Of a stretch of DNA of 64,000 nt, positions 33,816 to 42,799 are shown piece after piece. The stretch is taken from contig PLNW01000063.1 of NCBI GenBank assembly GCA_003142855.1, positions 119,339 to 183,338 on the forward strand. Direction: 5' to 3'. The stretch is from Myxococcales bacterium. GTDB lineage: Bacteria; Myxococcota_A; Polyangia; Fen-1088. Below the pieces are notes generated by a model. It did no database searches. It saw nothing but the letters and a program-made list of their open reading frames with translations, and was not told the DNA's origin. The position numbers and the translations under genes were made by a program. How positions within the stretch are numbered: the stretch's first letter is position 1; the number at the start of each line of letters is the position of its first letter.

Positions 33816-34439
33816 ATGGCCCCCGCGGAAAGCCAGGCGCGTCTTGCTGTCGCCGCGCAGGTGCGCTCGTCCGATCGGAACGAATCGGACCTGACAGAGC
33901 TGGCGTTGATGGCGCGGACACGCGACGCCGCGGCCATGCGCACATTCTTGGAATCCATCGCACCGTCGGTACGCAGCGTCTGCCGCGGGGTGCTCGGGGC
34001 TGGCCACGTCGACTTGGAAGATACCGTCCAGGAATGCTTGATCGATATTCTGCGCGCCCTGCCCAAGTATCGTGTCGAGGGCGCGATCGTGCACTACACG
34101 AATCGCATCGCGCTGCGGGCGTCCATCGCCGCGCGCAAGCGAGCCCGAAATCGAGAGCAGCGACAGAACGCTCTTGCTGAGCAGTCTCCTGTTCCGAACT
34201 TCGCAGGAAGCGAAGACGTCCTTCCCAATTTGTGGCTGGTGCGCGCGCTCATCGACGAGCTGTCGGCCGTGCAGGCCGAGACGGTTCTCATGCGCATGGT
34301 CTTGGGTTGCTCGGTGGAAGAAATTGCCGTGGCCACACAGGTGCCGGTCAACACCACCAAGAGCCGTCTGCGCTTGGCCAAGGACTACCTACGCCGTCGG
34401 CTCGACGGAGAGATGGTCGGCTGCAAAGGGTCAGCATGA
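33816..34439 (+). CDS. ECF-family RNA polymerase sigma factor
   Basis: 207 residues. Region 2 is residues 30-100 (DLEDTVQECLIDILRALPKY), region 4 is residues 145-200 with the helix-turn-helix VEEIAVATQVPVNTTKSRLRLAKDYLRRRL. The region-1.1 and region-3 domains are absent, as expected for ECF factors. The anti-sigma gene overlaps its stop (ATGA), so the pair is coupled. The first 25 residues are poorly conserved; a GTG at 33864 is an alternative start. An outer-membrane-type gene completes the operon. The inducing signal cannot be read from the sequence. Confidence 0.88.
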   Translation: MAPAESQARLAVAAQVRSSDRNESDLTELALMARTRDAAAMRTFLESIAPSVRSVCRGVLGAGHVDLEDTVQECLIDILRALPKYRVEGAIVHYTNRIALRASIAARKRARNREQRQNALAEQSPVPNFAGSEDVLPNLWLVRALIDELSAVQAETVLMRMVLGCSVEEIAVATQVPVNTTKSRLRLAKDYLRRRLDGEMVGCKGSA

Positions 34440-35344
34440 ATCTCGAAGGGCACCCAGAAGCAGCCCTGGACCGAGCCCTGGCAGGCAAGCTGTCTGAAAC
34501 GGAACAGCGCGCTTTGCAGCAGCACCTCGCCGCTTGCCGCGCATGCGAGGCTCACCTGGCCCTGGCTCGCTCGCAGCAAGAGGCCTGTGAGCCTCAGCCC
34601 TGGGGGCGCCGCTTGAACAGCCTTGCCGTGGACTACGCGCTGGACCACTTCGGACGCACGCGCTGGTCGACGCTGTTTTTCTTTCCCGGCCGAAGACGTT
34701 GGCTATTCGCAACCGCGGGAATGTTGCTAGCGGTTTGCAGCGTGGCAAGCGCGGCCTGGTGGCACAGGCAAAGTCCCGCCAGCGAGCCGATTCCAGCTCA
34801 GGCGACCATGGTACGACCTGTCGCGCGGACATCAGCACATCCCCGGCCAGCGGTGGCTCTGTCGGAGGCGCCGTCGTCTTTGCAGGCTGAACTCGTGGAC
34901 GAGACAGCCAGCCCGGCTCGGACGCTGCGCATGCGGCCCAGCGCAGCCTCACTTTTCGAGCAGGCCTCCGCTTTGCGCGACCGCAACAGGATCGACGAAG
35001 CCATCGCTGTTTTCCGCAAGCTGCAGCAGCTCTTCCCCTCGACCCGCGAAAGCCGGATCGCATTTGCCGTGGCTGGCCGCATGCTGCTCGACCGCGGGCG
35101 CCCTGCGCAGGCCCTCGCTCAATTCGACCAACACCTAGCGCATCGGGGCGAGGCACCAGAAGTTGCGCTGGCTGGCCGAGCAACGGCGCTGGGACAGATG
35201 GGCCGCGTTTCTGCTGAACGCGAAACCTGGCAGACGCTGCTCGATTCCTACCCCGGAACGGTCTACGCCAGCCAAGCCAAAGAGCGGTTGTCCCAGATGC
35301 ATCGCCCGCAAGAAGCGGCAGTAGGCATCGAGCATTCTCGCTGA
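34436..35344 (+). CDS. Anti-sigma factor with zinc motif, one TM helix and TPR region
   Basis: 302 residues from the ATG overlapping the sigma stop. An N-terminal zinc-finger anti-sigma motif, H-x3-C-x2-C (HLAACRAC, residues 29-36), is followed by a transmembrane helix (residues 85-107). The periplasmic part has helical TPR-like repeats (about 180-290, for example IDEAIAVFRKLQQLFPS and RPAQALAQFDQHLAH). This is the usual plan of a membrane-bound ZAS anti-sigma factor holding the adjacent ECF sigma until a periplasmic signal arrives. The TPR sensor domain probably binds another protein. Confidence 0.82.
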   Translation: MNLEGHPEAALDRALAGKLSETEQRALQQHLAACRACEAHLALARSQQEACEPQPWGRRLNSLAVDYALDHFGRTRWSTLFFFPGRRRWLFATAGMLLAVCSVASAAWWHRQSPASEPIPAQATMVRPVARTSAHPRPAVALSEAPSSLQAELVDETASPARTLRMRPSAASLFEQASALRDRNRIDEAIAVFRKLQQLFPSTRESRIAFAVAGRMLLDRGRPAQALAQFDQHLAHRGEAPEVALAGRATALGQMGRVSAERETWQTLLDSYPGTVYASQAKERLSQMHRPQEAAVGIEHSR

Positions 35345-35357
35345 GAACGGTTTGGGC

Positions 35358-36503
35358 GTGAGCGGTCGGAAGAACGGCGTTGCAACTGCGCCATGGCCCG
35401 AGCGCCTTGAGCGGGTCGCTTTGTTTCTCTTGTTGGTCGCCGCGCTCGCGCTGCCGCGAGTGGGAACGGCCGCAGAAAGGGAGCGCGTCAACGCCGTGCT
35501 GGCCAGCGACCCGGCGGCAATCGAAAAGATTCTCGCCGCGCTTCGCGCTTCACTCGACCGCCAGGGAGTGGACCTCGTCGCGGCCAGCGCGGCCCGGATC
35601 GATCCACTCGACGTCGCCCGCCATCCCCTTGACCGCTCTGCCGCCGGACCGGTCGCGTACCTGTGGCTAGACCTGACGGCAGACCAACCCACGATGTACC
35701 TCCTGGACGCGCGAAGTGGGCTCGTCTATGTGCGCCCGCTGGCGGTCCGCGCGGATCCGGACGCGGTCGAGCTGGAGCTGATCCGCCTTGTGGTGGACAG
35801 CTCGGTGGAGGCCATCTTGAAAGGACGAGCCCTGGGGGTGAGTCGCGACGAGTTTGAACGATCCTTGGCGCCTGCGCCCGCACCGGAACCGGCACCGAAG
35901 CCGGAACCGGCACCGAAGCCGGAACCGGCACCGAAGCCGGAACCGGCACCGAAGCCGGAACCGGCACCGGAATCGGAACCGGCATCGGAATCGGAATCCA
36001 CATGGGCGATCACGGCCGGCTACTCAGGGACCATGCTGTCGACCGATACCGTCGCGCAAGGTCCGGAACTGAGCACCGAACGGCGGTGGCTGCGTCTCCG
36101 CCTGGGCGTGACCCTGTTGCAGCAATTGCCGCTGGCGGTAACCCGCGGCGATGTGGACATGCGCCTACTGTCGTCCGGAATCCGCTTCGTAGCGGGATTT
36201 CCAACGGCCATCACTTCGCACCTCTCTGCGTCTTTTGGATTGGGAGCGGGCGTGGATGCGACCCGTGTGACTCCAAGGGGCAACGGTGCACAGCCGGCCT
36301 TCTGGGCGACGGATCCCCTGCTCGTTGCCATGGCCACGCTTGAGCATGCTTTGGGGGCTGCAGTCGTGTCCGTGCGCATTGGCGTTGACATGGATCTTCT
36401 GGCCACGCGGTACTTGGTCGCCCGTTCTGATGCGACAAGTGTGTTGTGGACACCCTGGCGTTGGCGGCCTTCTGCCACCTTGCGTTTCGGGTTCGCGTTC
36501 TAG
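35358..36503 (+). CDS. Exported protein with (PEPAPK) linker, outer-membrane-like C-terminus
   Basis: About 381 residues. Start uncertain: GTG at 35358 or TTG at 35352, neither with a clear ribosome-binding site. A hydrophobic N-terminus (residues 20-38) looks like a signal peptide or anchor. Residues 40-170 form a mixed alpha/beta domain, followed by a repeated Pro/Ala/Glu/Lys linker encoded by an 18-bp tandem repeat. The C-terminal 170 residues end in RPSATLRFGFAF, with alternating hydrophobic strands and a terminal Phe typical of outer-membrane beta-barrels. It is 13 bp downstream of the anti-sigma gene, so it is a likely member or target of that regulon. Confidence 0.65.
   Translation: MSGRKNGVATAPWPERLERVALFLLLVAALALPRVGTAAERERVNAVLASDPAAIEKILAALRASLDRQGVDLVAASAARIDPLDVARHPLDRSAAGPVAYLWLDLTADQPTMYLLDARSGLVYVRPLAVRADPDAVELELIRLVVDSSVEAILKGRALGVSRDEFERSLAPAPAPEPAPKPEPAPKPEPAPKPEPAPKPEPAPESEPASESESTWAITAGYSGTMLSTDTVAQGPELSTERRWLRLRLGVTLLQQLPLAVTRGDVDMRLLSSGIRFVAGFPTAITSHLSASFGLGAGVDATRVTPRGNGAQPAFWATDPLLVAMATLEHALGAAVVSVRIGVDMDLLATRYLVARSDATSVLWTPWRWRPSATLRFGFAF
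35878..35980 (+). repeat. 18-bp tandem repeat coding the PEPAPK linker
   Basis: About five copies of CCGGAACCGGCACCGAAG in frame, each encoding Pro-Glu-Pro-Ala-Pro-Lys; the last copies drift to GGAATCGGAACC. A periodic repeat like this can change copy number by slippage and so vary the length of the linker. Confidence 0.8.
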
Positions 36504-36612
36504 AAGTCTCCGTTTGGGGGAACAGCGATGACCCATCCTTGTGAGTGGCTACCCCTAACTAAACGGCGGACAGACCACCACCATTGGCGGTGTTGCCCGA
36601 TAAGTCCCGCCT

Positions 36613-36653
36613 AAGCCGAGGAGTGGATCGCATCCCCACTCCTCGGCTTTTCT
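36613..36653. terminator. Strong intrinsic terminator
   Basis: A 14-bp perfect stem (36613-36626 with 36636-36649), loop of 9 nt, followed by TTTTCTTATTTT. It follows the sigma/anti-sigma operon and precedes the convergent transaldolase gene, and could terminate both directions. Confidence 0.85.
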
Positions 36654-36695
36654 TATTTTCCGACGCCCGACGCGGCTGCCAGGCCGCGCTTCTCT

Positions 36696-37418
36696 CTACA
36701 GGACGTAGCCGGCCTTCACCGCATCGTCGCGAAACATCTGCACCGTCTCCAGCGAGTACTGGTCCAGATCTTTGCCCACCAGGGGCAGCTTCTTGAGAAT
36801 GTCAGCGGTGACCGTGATGATGTGGCAGCCAACGGCGTCAGCCTGAAAGATGTTGAGCAACTCGCGCGGACTGGCCCACAGCAACTCCACGTGGGCCAGG
36901 GGACGTAGCGTTTGCGCAGCCGCAGCCATCATGGGAACTGGATCTCTGCCTGTGTCTGCAATGCGTCCGCCGAAAACCGAAACGATGGAAAAGGCATGGC
37001 CTTGCGCCAGGGCCTCCCCAGCGGCCGTCACCTGATCGAGCGTGGTCACCCCGGTGACGTTCACCTTGATTCCATCGCGCGCCAGGCGCCCAACGAGCGG
37101 CATCGAAGAAACCCTCCGGGTGTTGGTGATGGGGATCTTCACGTTCGCGTTCTCGCCCCACGAAGCAATCTTGCGCGCTTGCCGTTCCATATCGTCCATC
37201 TCGTCTGAGAGCACCTCGAACGAAATCGGCCGATCGCGGATCGCGTCGAGGACTTCGCGCGCAAAGCGCTCGTAGTCGCCTACCCCGTCCTTGCGCATGA
37301 GCGTGGGATTTGTGGTGAACCCCTTGATGCGTGGATTGCGGTAGAGGTCAACCATCGCCTTCCGGTCGGCCCCGTCGCCGAAGATTTTGATCTTGAGGGA
37401 ATCCAGATTCGGTTCCAT
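36696..37418 (-). CDS. Transaldolase-family protein
   Basis: 240 residues from the ATG at 37418 (MEPNLDSLKIKIFGDGADR); the longer frame from 37478 runs into the gmhB end. The (beta/alpha)8 fold of transaldolase/fructose-6-phosphate aldolase is recognisable: GFTTNPTLMRKDGV, the catalytic-lysine strand VKIPITNTRR, VNVTGVTTLDQVTAAGEAL, and SVFGGRIADTGRDP. It starts 5 bp after gmhB in the heptose operon. It may feed sedoheptulose 7-phosphate, the gmhA substrate, into that pathway; this is inferred from position. The length of 240 is between short FSA (220) and classical Tal. Confidence 0.82.
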   Translation of the reverse strand: MEPNLDSLKIKIFGDGADRKAMVDLYRNPRIKGFTTNPTLMRKDGVGDYERFAREVLDAIRDRPISFEVLSDEMDDMERQARKIASWGENANVKIPITNTRRVSSMPLVGRLARDGIKVNVTGVTTLDQVTAAGEALAQGHAFSIVSVFGGRIADTGRDPVPMMAAAAQTLRPLAHVELLWASPRELLNIFQADAVGCHIITVTADILKKLPLVGKDLDQYSLETVQMFRDDAVKAGYVL

Positions 37419-37423
37419 GTCGG

Positions 37424-37966
37424 TCACCTTTGCGCGCTCGCGCCTATCCACTCCACGGCCTCGGCCAGGCTGTGACACCGGTGGTCCGGCGCTGTGGGCG
37501 GGCTTTGTTCATCGTAGCCGCAGTCAATCCAGACAGTACGACACCCGGCCCGCGCGCCGGCCTCCACGTCCCGCCACCTGTCCCCAACCATGAAGCTCTT
37601 GGCCATATCCACGCCGTGCCGCTCGGCCCCTTCCAGCAACAAGCCGGGCTTCGGCTTGCGGCACGCACATCCGTCGGCGTCGTCATGCCAGCACACCAGC
37701 ACATCGTCGATCTCCAACTCGGAGCGCAGCCGGTCGTGCATGGCTTCGACCACTTCCCGCGCCAGCGTTCCGCGGGCAACGTCGGGCTGGTTGGTGACGA
37801 TGATGCGGATCAGTTTCTGGGCTCCAGCTTTCTGCAACGCCTCTTTGACCCCCGGCAAGATGTCGAGTTCCTGCAAGGATCGCGCGGGAAACGGCTTGCC
37901 GCTGCGAACCAGAGCCCGACACACCACTCCGTCCCGATCCAGGAAAAGAGCGGCACGCTCTGTCAT
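37424..37966 (-). CDS. HAD-family heptose-bisphosphate phosphatase (GmhB-like)
   Basis: 180 residues from the ATG at 37966, in ATGA overlap with the preceding gene. HAD signature D10-R-D12-G, and a GmhB-type zinc site formed by C92, H94, C100 and C102 in CWHDDADGCACRKPKPG, followed by the motif III and IV stretch SFMVGDRWRDVEAG. GmhB removes the C7 phosphate of D-glycero-D-manno-heptose 1,7-bisphosphate. It is between the SIS gene and the transaldolase. No kinase (HddA/HldE) is in the window. Confidence 0.85.
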   Translation of the reverse strand: MTERAALFLDRDGVVCRALVRSGKPFPARSLQELDILPGVKEALQKAGAQKLIRIIVTNQPDVARGTLAREVVEAMHDRLRSELEIDDVLVCWHDDADGCACRKPKPGLLLEGAERHGVDMAKSFMVGDRWRDVEAGARAGCRTVWIDCGYDEQSPPTAPDHRCHSLAEAVEWIGASAQR

Positions 37967-38559
37967 CGCAGGCCTTCCCACTTGGTGCTGGCTGCTTTCA
38001 GCTTGGGATGCGAAACCAAAAGGTGCCAAACCACCGCTTGAAACGCCTCGGTGTGTGGCGTGACATGGGCGGCATTCACCGTCGGAACGACCACGCACGC
38101 GTCGGCCACCTTGGCGGTGTAGCCACCGTCGCGTCCCACGATACCTCCCACTGTCGCACCCACTTGCTTGGCATATTTCAACGCCGCCACCAGATTGGGA
38201 CTCACGTTCTTCTCGAGATCTCCTCCGCCGACCGAGAGCACCAGAATCATGTCAGCCGCTTGCAAGCGGCTGGTGCGCAGCCATGCCGCAAAAACGCTCT
38301 CCCATCCCTCGTCGTTGGTTCGCGCCGTCAGCTCGCTCACGTTGTCGGTGGGCGCGTAGGCCTCCATCCCGGTCAGTTTGCGGAAATCGTTGACCGCATG
38401 CGATGCATTGGCCGCGCTCCCGCCCACGCCCAGGATGAACAACCTTCCGCCCCGCTCGCGCATCGAGGCAAGCGCGTCCACCAGCGCCTCAATCTTGGGT
38501 CGGTCGAGACCACGAACAACGGCAGAAGCTTCGTCGAGAAACTGATCGGTGAATGTCAT
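37963..38559 (-). CDS. SIS-domain phosphoheptose isomerase-like protein
   Basis: 198 residues, the normal size for GmhA/sedoheptulose-7-phosphate isomerase. The SIS motif ILGVGGSAANASHAVNDFRKLTG with LSVGGGDLEKNVSPNLVAALKYAK matches the family, and the conserved TND region (ARTNDEGW) is present. It converts sedoheptulose 7-phosphate to heptose 7-phosphate for LPS core or S-layer glycans. Overlaps: ATGA with the nucleotidyltransferase upstream and with gmhB downstream. Confidence 0.85.
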   Translation of the reverse strand: MTFTDQFLDEASAVVRGLDRPKIEALVDALASMRERGGRLFILGVGGSAANASHAVNDFRKLTGMEAYAPTDNVSELTARTNDEGWESVFAAWLRTSRLQAADMILVLSVGGGDLEKNVSPNLVAALKYAKQVGATVGGIVGRDGGYTAKVADACVVVPTVNAAHVTPHTEAFQAVVWHLLVSHPKLKAASTKWEGLR

Positions 38560-39269
38560 GGCTTTGTGGCCCGTTTGGTTTCCATCAGCAGGCGGAACTC
38601 CTCCAGCCCGGCGACGGAACCGATTTCGTAGAACCGCTCTGCTACCTCATAGCCTGCCAGTTGCCCCTTGGCCAGCAAGGTTTGGTAGAGCTTGGCCAGG
38701 TCCAGACGAGCACCATCCGGCAGGTCTGCGAACGCCTCACGCCGAAACACGCCCAGACCGTAGTCGATGTGATGCATCGCTGGAGAACGCTCGGACTTGT
38801 CATACCGCCGGATGGTCCCGGCGTCGTACTGCACGTTGCTCGTGTCGTACTGGCCTTCGTTGCGAAAGACCGTCATCAAGGCAAGCTTGCCCGAGGCGCG
38901 GAAGCTGCTGAGAACAGCCTGATAGTCGCAGGGCAAGTACGAGTCACCGTACAGCACGAAAAACTCATGGCCCAGCATGGCGAGCGCCCGACGTACGGCC
39001 CCGCCGGTTCCCAGCAGCTGTTCCCCGTCAAAGGCGTAGCGCACGCGCAGGCCAAAGGCGGCGCCAGGCCCGACTAGCTGCGCGATCTGCTCGCCCCGGT
39101 ACCCCACACACAGCACCACATCATCGATTCCGTTGGATCGCAGCAACTTGAGCTGGTGGGCGACGAAGGGCTCACCGCACACGTCCACCAGGGACTTGGG
39201 AATTGTCTCAGTGATGGGACGGAGCCGGGTGGCTAGACCTCCCGCCAGAATTGCAACCGGTGCGATCAT
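38556..39269 (-). CDS. Sugar-phosphate nucleotidyltransferase (HddC-like)
   Basis: 237 residues. The NTP-transferase fold starts IAPVAILAGGLATRLRPITETIPKSLVDV, with the G-x-G-T/S-x-R nucleotide loop, PKSL, YGDSYL and GTGGAV motifs. It is the first gene of the heptose operon, so a role as D-glycero-alpha-D-manno-heptose-1-phosphate guanylyltransferase (HddC) is likely by context; mannose- or glucose-1-phosphate transferases are alternatives. No signal peptide. It is divergent from the FHA gene. Confidence 0.8.
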   Translation of the reverse strand: MIAPVAILAGGLATRLRPITETIPKSLVDVCGEPFVAHQLKLLRSNGIDDVVLCVGYRGEQIAQLVGPGAAFGLRVRYAFDGEQLLGTGGAVRRALAMLGHEFFVLYGDSYLPCDYQAVLSSFRASGKLALMTVFRNEGQYDTSNVQYDAGTIRRYDKSERSPAMHHIDYGLGVFRREAFADLPDGARLDLAKLYQTLLAKGQLAGYEVAERFYEIGSVAGLEEFRLLMETKRATKP

Positions 39270-39406
39270 TTCGTGGGTTTGAAACGAAGCGAGTCAGAGG
39301 ATGAAGATAGCACGGCACGAACAGCCGCGAGGAGCCAGTCGCGGCGACGGCAAGACCTTGACCTGCCGGGTGGCAGGGCGGTACATGAAGACAAGAGACA
39401 AAATTC

Positions 39407-39940
39407 GTGGCTACCGTGATTGGCCACAGCAACGGCCTTGGGATGCTGACCTACGCCATCGACTACAAAGACGAATTGCAGCGTCTCGGCCCTGCAGGTT
39501 TTCAGCGTTCCTATTTCCAGCCTGTCCTGGTGACCCTGGGCATGGCGGGCGAGATCAACCCCACCGCATCGAGCGAAGGCACGAGCGTGGTCAACCTCAA
39601 CGAAGGGACCTTTGCCTGTACGCGACTGACGGGACGGGTCTTCCCGGTGGTCAAGCCGCGCAACTCGATGCCCGGACCGATTAGCGTGGGGCGCACATCG
39701 GAAAACGACATCGCCATCCCCGAGTATTCGGTTTCGAAGAGACATTGCATTATTTCCCGGGTGAACGGCGAATTTCGGCTCACCGACATGGGCTCGACCA
39801 ACGGAACCATCGTGGATGGCGTGTCACTCGTGCCGCAGAAGCCACGGCGGCTCATGGGCGGCGAGACCATCTCACTGGGCCGGCTGATGTTGGTGTTCTA
39901 CTTTGCCGAGGGCTTCATCCGGCACCTGCAAGCCCTGTGA
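39407..39940 (+). CDS. FHA-domain protein
   Basis: 177 residues from the GTG at 39407 (start uncertain, no clear ribosome-binding site). The FHA domain (about 75-165) has the phosphothreonine-binding landmarks: SVGRTSENDIAIPEYSVSKRHCII, then TDMGSTNGTIVDG. The N-terminal 70 residues are of unknown fold. It would bind a phosphothreonine peptide, but no Ser/Thr kinase lies nearby. It converges on the M16 peptidase gene with 14 bp between stops. Confidence 0.85.
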   Translation: MATVIGHSNGLGMLTYAIDYKDELQRLGPAGFQRSYFQPVLVTLGMAGEINPTASSEGTSVVNLNEGTFACTRLTGRVFPVVKPRNSMPGPISVGRTSENDIAIPEYSVSKRHCIISRVNGEFRLTDMGSTNGTIVDGVSLVPQKPRRLMGGETISLGRLMLVFYFAEGFIRHLQAL

Positions 39941-39954
39941 TCCGCTTTCGCCGT

Positions 39955-42750
39955 CTACTTTTGTTTCGCCAGATCCCCTGCCCTCACCATCACCAGCCCG
40001 TCGGGCTTTATGAACTTCTGCGCCGCCGCATTGATGTCGACCGGGGTCAGCTTCTGAATCTTGTCGTTGAGGTCGCGCCAGTACGCGAATGTGCGCCCCA
40101 GAAACAGGCCCTGCGCCAGCTCAGACGACACGAATTCGTCGTCGGCCATGCGGCTGTCCCAGTTCTTGGCGTAGCTCTTCTTGGCCTCGTCCAGCTCCTT
40201 CTCGGCGACGCCTTCTTTCACCAGCTTGCGGATCTCCTCCTGCATGGCCGCCAGGCTCTTGTCCATGTTCTGGGGTGCACAGATGGCCCAGGCCAGAAAG
40301 TGCCCGTTCACGTCGATGGGGTGGGCGAAGATGCGCGAGCCGGCGCCATAGGACAGACCTTCTTTCTGGCGCAAACGATCGAAGAGGCGTGAGGTCGGGC
40401 TGCCGCCCAGCATGTAGTTGAGCATGGTCAGCGCTGGATACGCAACATCGTCATCGCGCACCGGCAAGGTGCTGCCCATGATGACGAAGGCCATTTCCTT
40501 GTCCGGGGTATTGATGATTTCGTCGGCGGGCGCGTTGGCGCGGAATGTGAGCGCGATCCGCCGGTAAGGGCTAGGCGATTCCCAGGCGCCCAGATCCTTC
40601 TCGAGCTGCGCCTTGACCGTGGCCGCGTCGAAGTCGCCCACCACGGCAAGCTGCGCGGCACTCATGCCCCAGAGCGCTTTGTGCATGCGGGCCAGCTCGG
40701 GCGCCTGCACCTTGCGCACGCGCTCGATGCTTTCCTTCACGCTGGGCACGTAGCGGACATCGTCCTTGGCAAAGGGGAACAGCTTCTGCATCAGGGCCAC
40801 CTGGCCGTTGGCGCGCGGGTCCTGCAGTTGCTCCTCGAGACCAGCCAGCATCTCCTTGCGCAGGGATTCCAGCTCGCTCTTGGCAAAGGCCGGCTCGCGC
40901 AGGATCTCGCTGACCAGATCCAGCACCGCGGGCAGATTCTCTCGCGTGGTCTTCACCCGCATCTGGCTGACATTCACCATGCCGGGAGACGAATGACCGC
41001 CACTGAAATCCGCTTCGGCGCGGAGCTGATCGAGCTGATCTCTGATCTGCTGAAAGCTATGCTTCTTGGTTCCGCGCATCAGCATGCTGGGCAGCACGGC
41101 CGCGGCGGTGGTCTTGCCCTTGACGTCTTGCTCGCTGCCGAAGCGCACAGTCAGCACCAGACGAACCGAGCCACCCTTGGTTTTCTTGGGCAGAAGAGCC
41201 AGCTTGAGCCCGTCGGCCAGGTCTGTCCGAGTGGTCCGTTTCTCCACGTTCTCGACGCTGGCGAGGAATGCCTCGCCCTCGGCCACCGCCGCGCTGCCCT
41301 TGTAGTCCTTGATCAGGGCGGCCACGTCGGGGGTTTGCGCCAGTGGTGCGCGGTCGGGCGTCTTGTCAGGCAAGAAGAGGCCCAGGGTACGATTGGACTG
41401 TTTGAGATAGGCGCGTGCCACCCGTTCCACGTCGAGCGAAGTCACCGCCTTGACCCGGTCGCGCGCCAGGAAGAGCAACCGCCAGTCGCCCATGGCCGCG
41501 TACTCCGAGAGCAGCACACCGGTGCGCGCCGTCTCGTTCAGGTTCAGGTCGAAGTCTTTCATCCAGCCCGCGCGCCAGCGTTCCACTTCCTCCTTGGTCA
41601 CCTTGCTTCCGGCCAGGCCCTCGACGGTGCGGATCATGATGTCGCGCACCTTCTCGGGCGTCACGTCCGCGCTCACCTTGGCCGACAGCAGGATGACGCC
41701 TGGCTCGGCCATGGGGTAGACGTTGCTGCTCACCTCGCTGGCCAGGCCCTTGCTCACCAGCGCCTTGTACAGACGGCCGCTGGGCTTGTTGGTCAGTATG
41801 TCGGCGATGGCATCTTCGGTCATGCGGTCAGGGTCCGCGCCCGCCACTCCGTGATACACGAGGGACACCAGCGCCACGTCACCGGTGCGGCGCAAGGTCA
41901 CTTGGCGCTCGCCATCCTGCACCGGCTCGACCGTCCAGGTGGGCTGCAGCATGCGCGATGGGCGCGGGATGGGACCAAAGTACTTGCCCACCAGTTGGAG
42001 GGTCCGGGCGTGGTCGAACTTGCCGGCCACAATCAGGATGGCGTTGTCGGGCTGGTAGTACTTGCGATAGAAAGCGCGCAGGCTGCCGACGGGAACACGC
42101 TCGATGTCGCTGCGCGAGCCGATGGTCGACTTGCCGTAGTTGTGCCATTGGAAGGCCGCCGCCATCATCTTGTCTTCCAGCACGTTCGCCGGGTTGTTCT
42201 CACCCATCTCGAACTCGTTGCGCACCACCGAAAATTCCTTGGCCAGATCCTCGGCAGCGATCTTGCTGTGGATCATCCGGTCGGCCTCCAGGGCCAGCGC
42301 AAATTCCAGGCTTTCCGATGAGGCGGGCAGCTCTTCGAAGTAGTTGGTGCGATCCCACCAGGTGCTGCCGTTGAAGTTGGCGCCCTTGGATTGCAGCAGC
42401 TTCCAGATGTCGGGCCGGCTGGGCGTGCCCTTGAACAGCATGTGCTCAAGCAGGTGGGCCATGCCGGTCTCGCCGTAGCCCTCGACCCGCGAACCCACCA
42501 GGTAGGTCACGTTGACCAGGACGGTCGGTTTGGTGGGATCGGGGAAGAGCAACACGCGCAGCCCATTGGGCAGGTGATACTCGGTGATTCCCTCCACCGT
42601 GGTCACCTTGCTCGGCACGGGCGGGGCCGCGCCTTCAGCGGGCACAGACGGGGCCGGCGGAGTGGGTGCACTCCCGTTGGGGGCAGCCTGGGCGGATAGG
42701 ACGGTCGTGGTGAGCAACACAGTCATCAGCATGAACCTACAACGAATCAT
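39955..42750 (-). CDS. M16-family zinc metallopeptidase, two-domain
   Basis: 931 residues, the length of a full two-lobe M16 protein. A signal peptide (1-22) and a Pro-rich linker (25-47) place it in the periplasm. The active N-lobe carries the inverted zinc motif H99-L-L-E102-H103 and E179 as the expected third ligand, with RNEFEMGEN. The C-lobe (about 480-931) is a homologous inactive half with SPTSRLFDRLRQKEGLSYG-type sequence. GGGAGG lies just before the ATG. It is divergent from the M48 gene, which shares an 11-bp tandem repeat in the spacer. Confidence 0.9.
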   Translation of the reverse strand: MIRCRFMLMTVLLTTTVLSAQAAPNGSAPTPPAPSVPAEGAAPPVPSKVTTVEGITEYHLPNGLRVLLFPDPTKPTVLVNVTYLVGSRVEGYGETGMAHLLEHMLFKGTPSRPDIWKLLQSKGANFNGSTWWDRTNYFEELPASSESLEFALALEADRMIHSKIAAEDLAKEFSVVRNEFEMGENNPANVLEDKMMAAAFQWHNYGKSTIGSRSDIERVPVGSLRAFYRKYYQPDNAILIVAGKFDHARTLQLVGKYFGPIPRPSRMLQPTWTVEPVQDGERQVTLRRTGDVALVSLVYHGVAGADPDRMTEDAIADILTNKPSGRLYKALVSKGLASEVSSNVYPMAEPGVILLSAKVSADVTPEKVRDIMIRTVEGLAGSKVTKEEVERWRAGWMKDFDLNLNETARTGVLLSEYAAMGDWRLLFLARDRVKAVTSLDVERVARAYLKQSNRTLGLFLPDKTPDRAPLAQTPDVAALIKDYKGSAAVAEGEAFLASVENVEKRTTRTDLADGLKLALLPKKTKGGSVRLVLTVRFGSEQDVKGKTTAAAVLPSMLMRGTKKHSFQQIRDQLDQLRAEADFSGGHSSPGMVNVSQMRVKTTRENLPAVLDLVSEILREPAFAKSELESLRKEMLAGLEEQLQDPRANGQVALMQKLFPFAKDDVRYVPSVKESIERVRKVQAPELARMHKALWGMSAAQLAVVGDFDAATVKAQLEKDLGAWESPSPYRRIALTFRANAPADEIINTPDKEMAFVIMGSTLPVRDDDVAYPALTMLNYMLGGSPTSRLFDRLRQKEGLSYGAGSRIFAHPIDVNGHFLAWAICAPQNMDKSLAAMQEEIRKLVKEGVAEKELDEAKKSYAKNWDSRMADDEFVSSELAQGLFLGRTFAYWRDLNDKIQKLTPVDINAAAQKFIKPDGLVMVRAGDLAKQK

Positions 42751-42799
42751 GGATCCTCCCGAGCCTGGATTCTTCCCTGTCCCGGGCCGCAGGGCAAAT

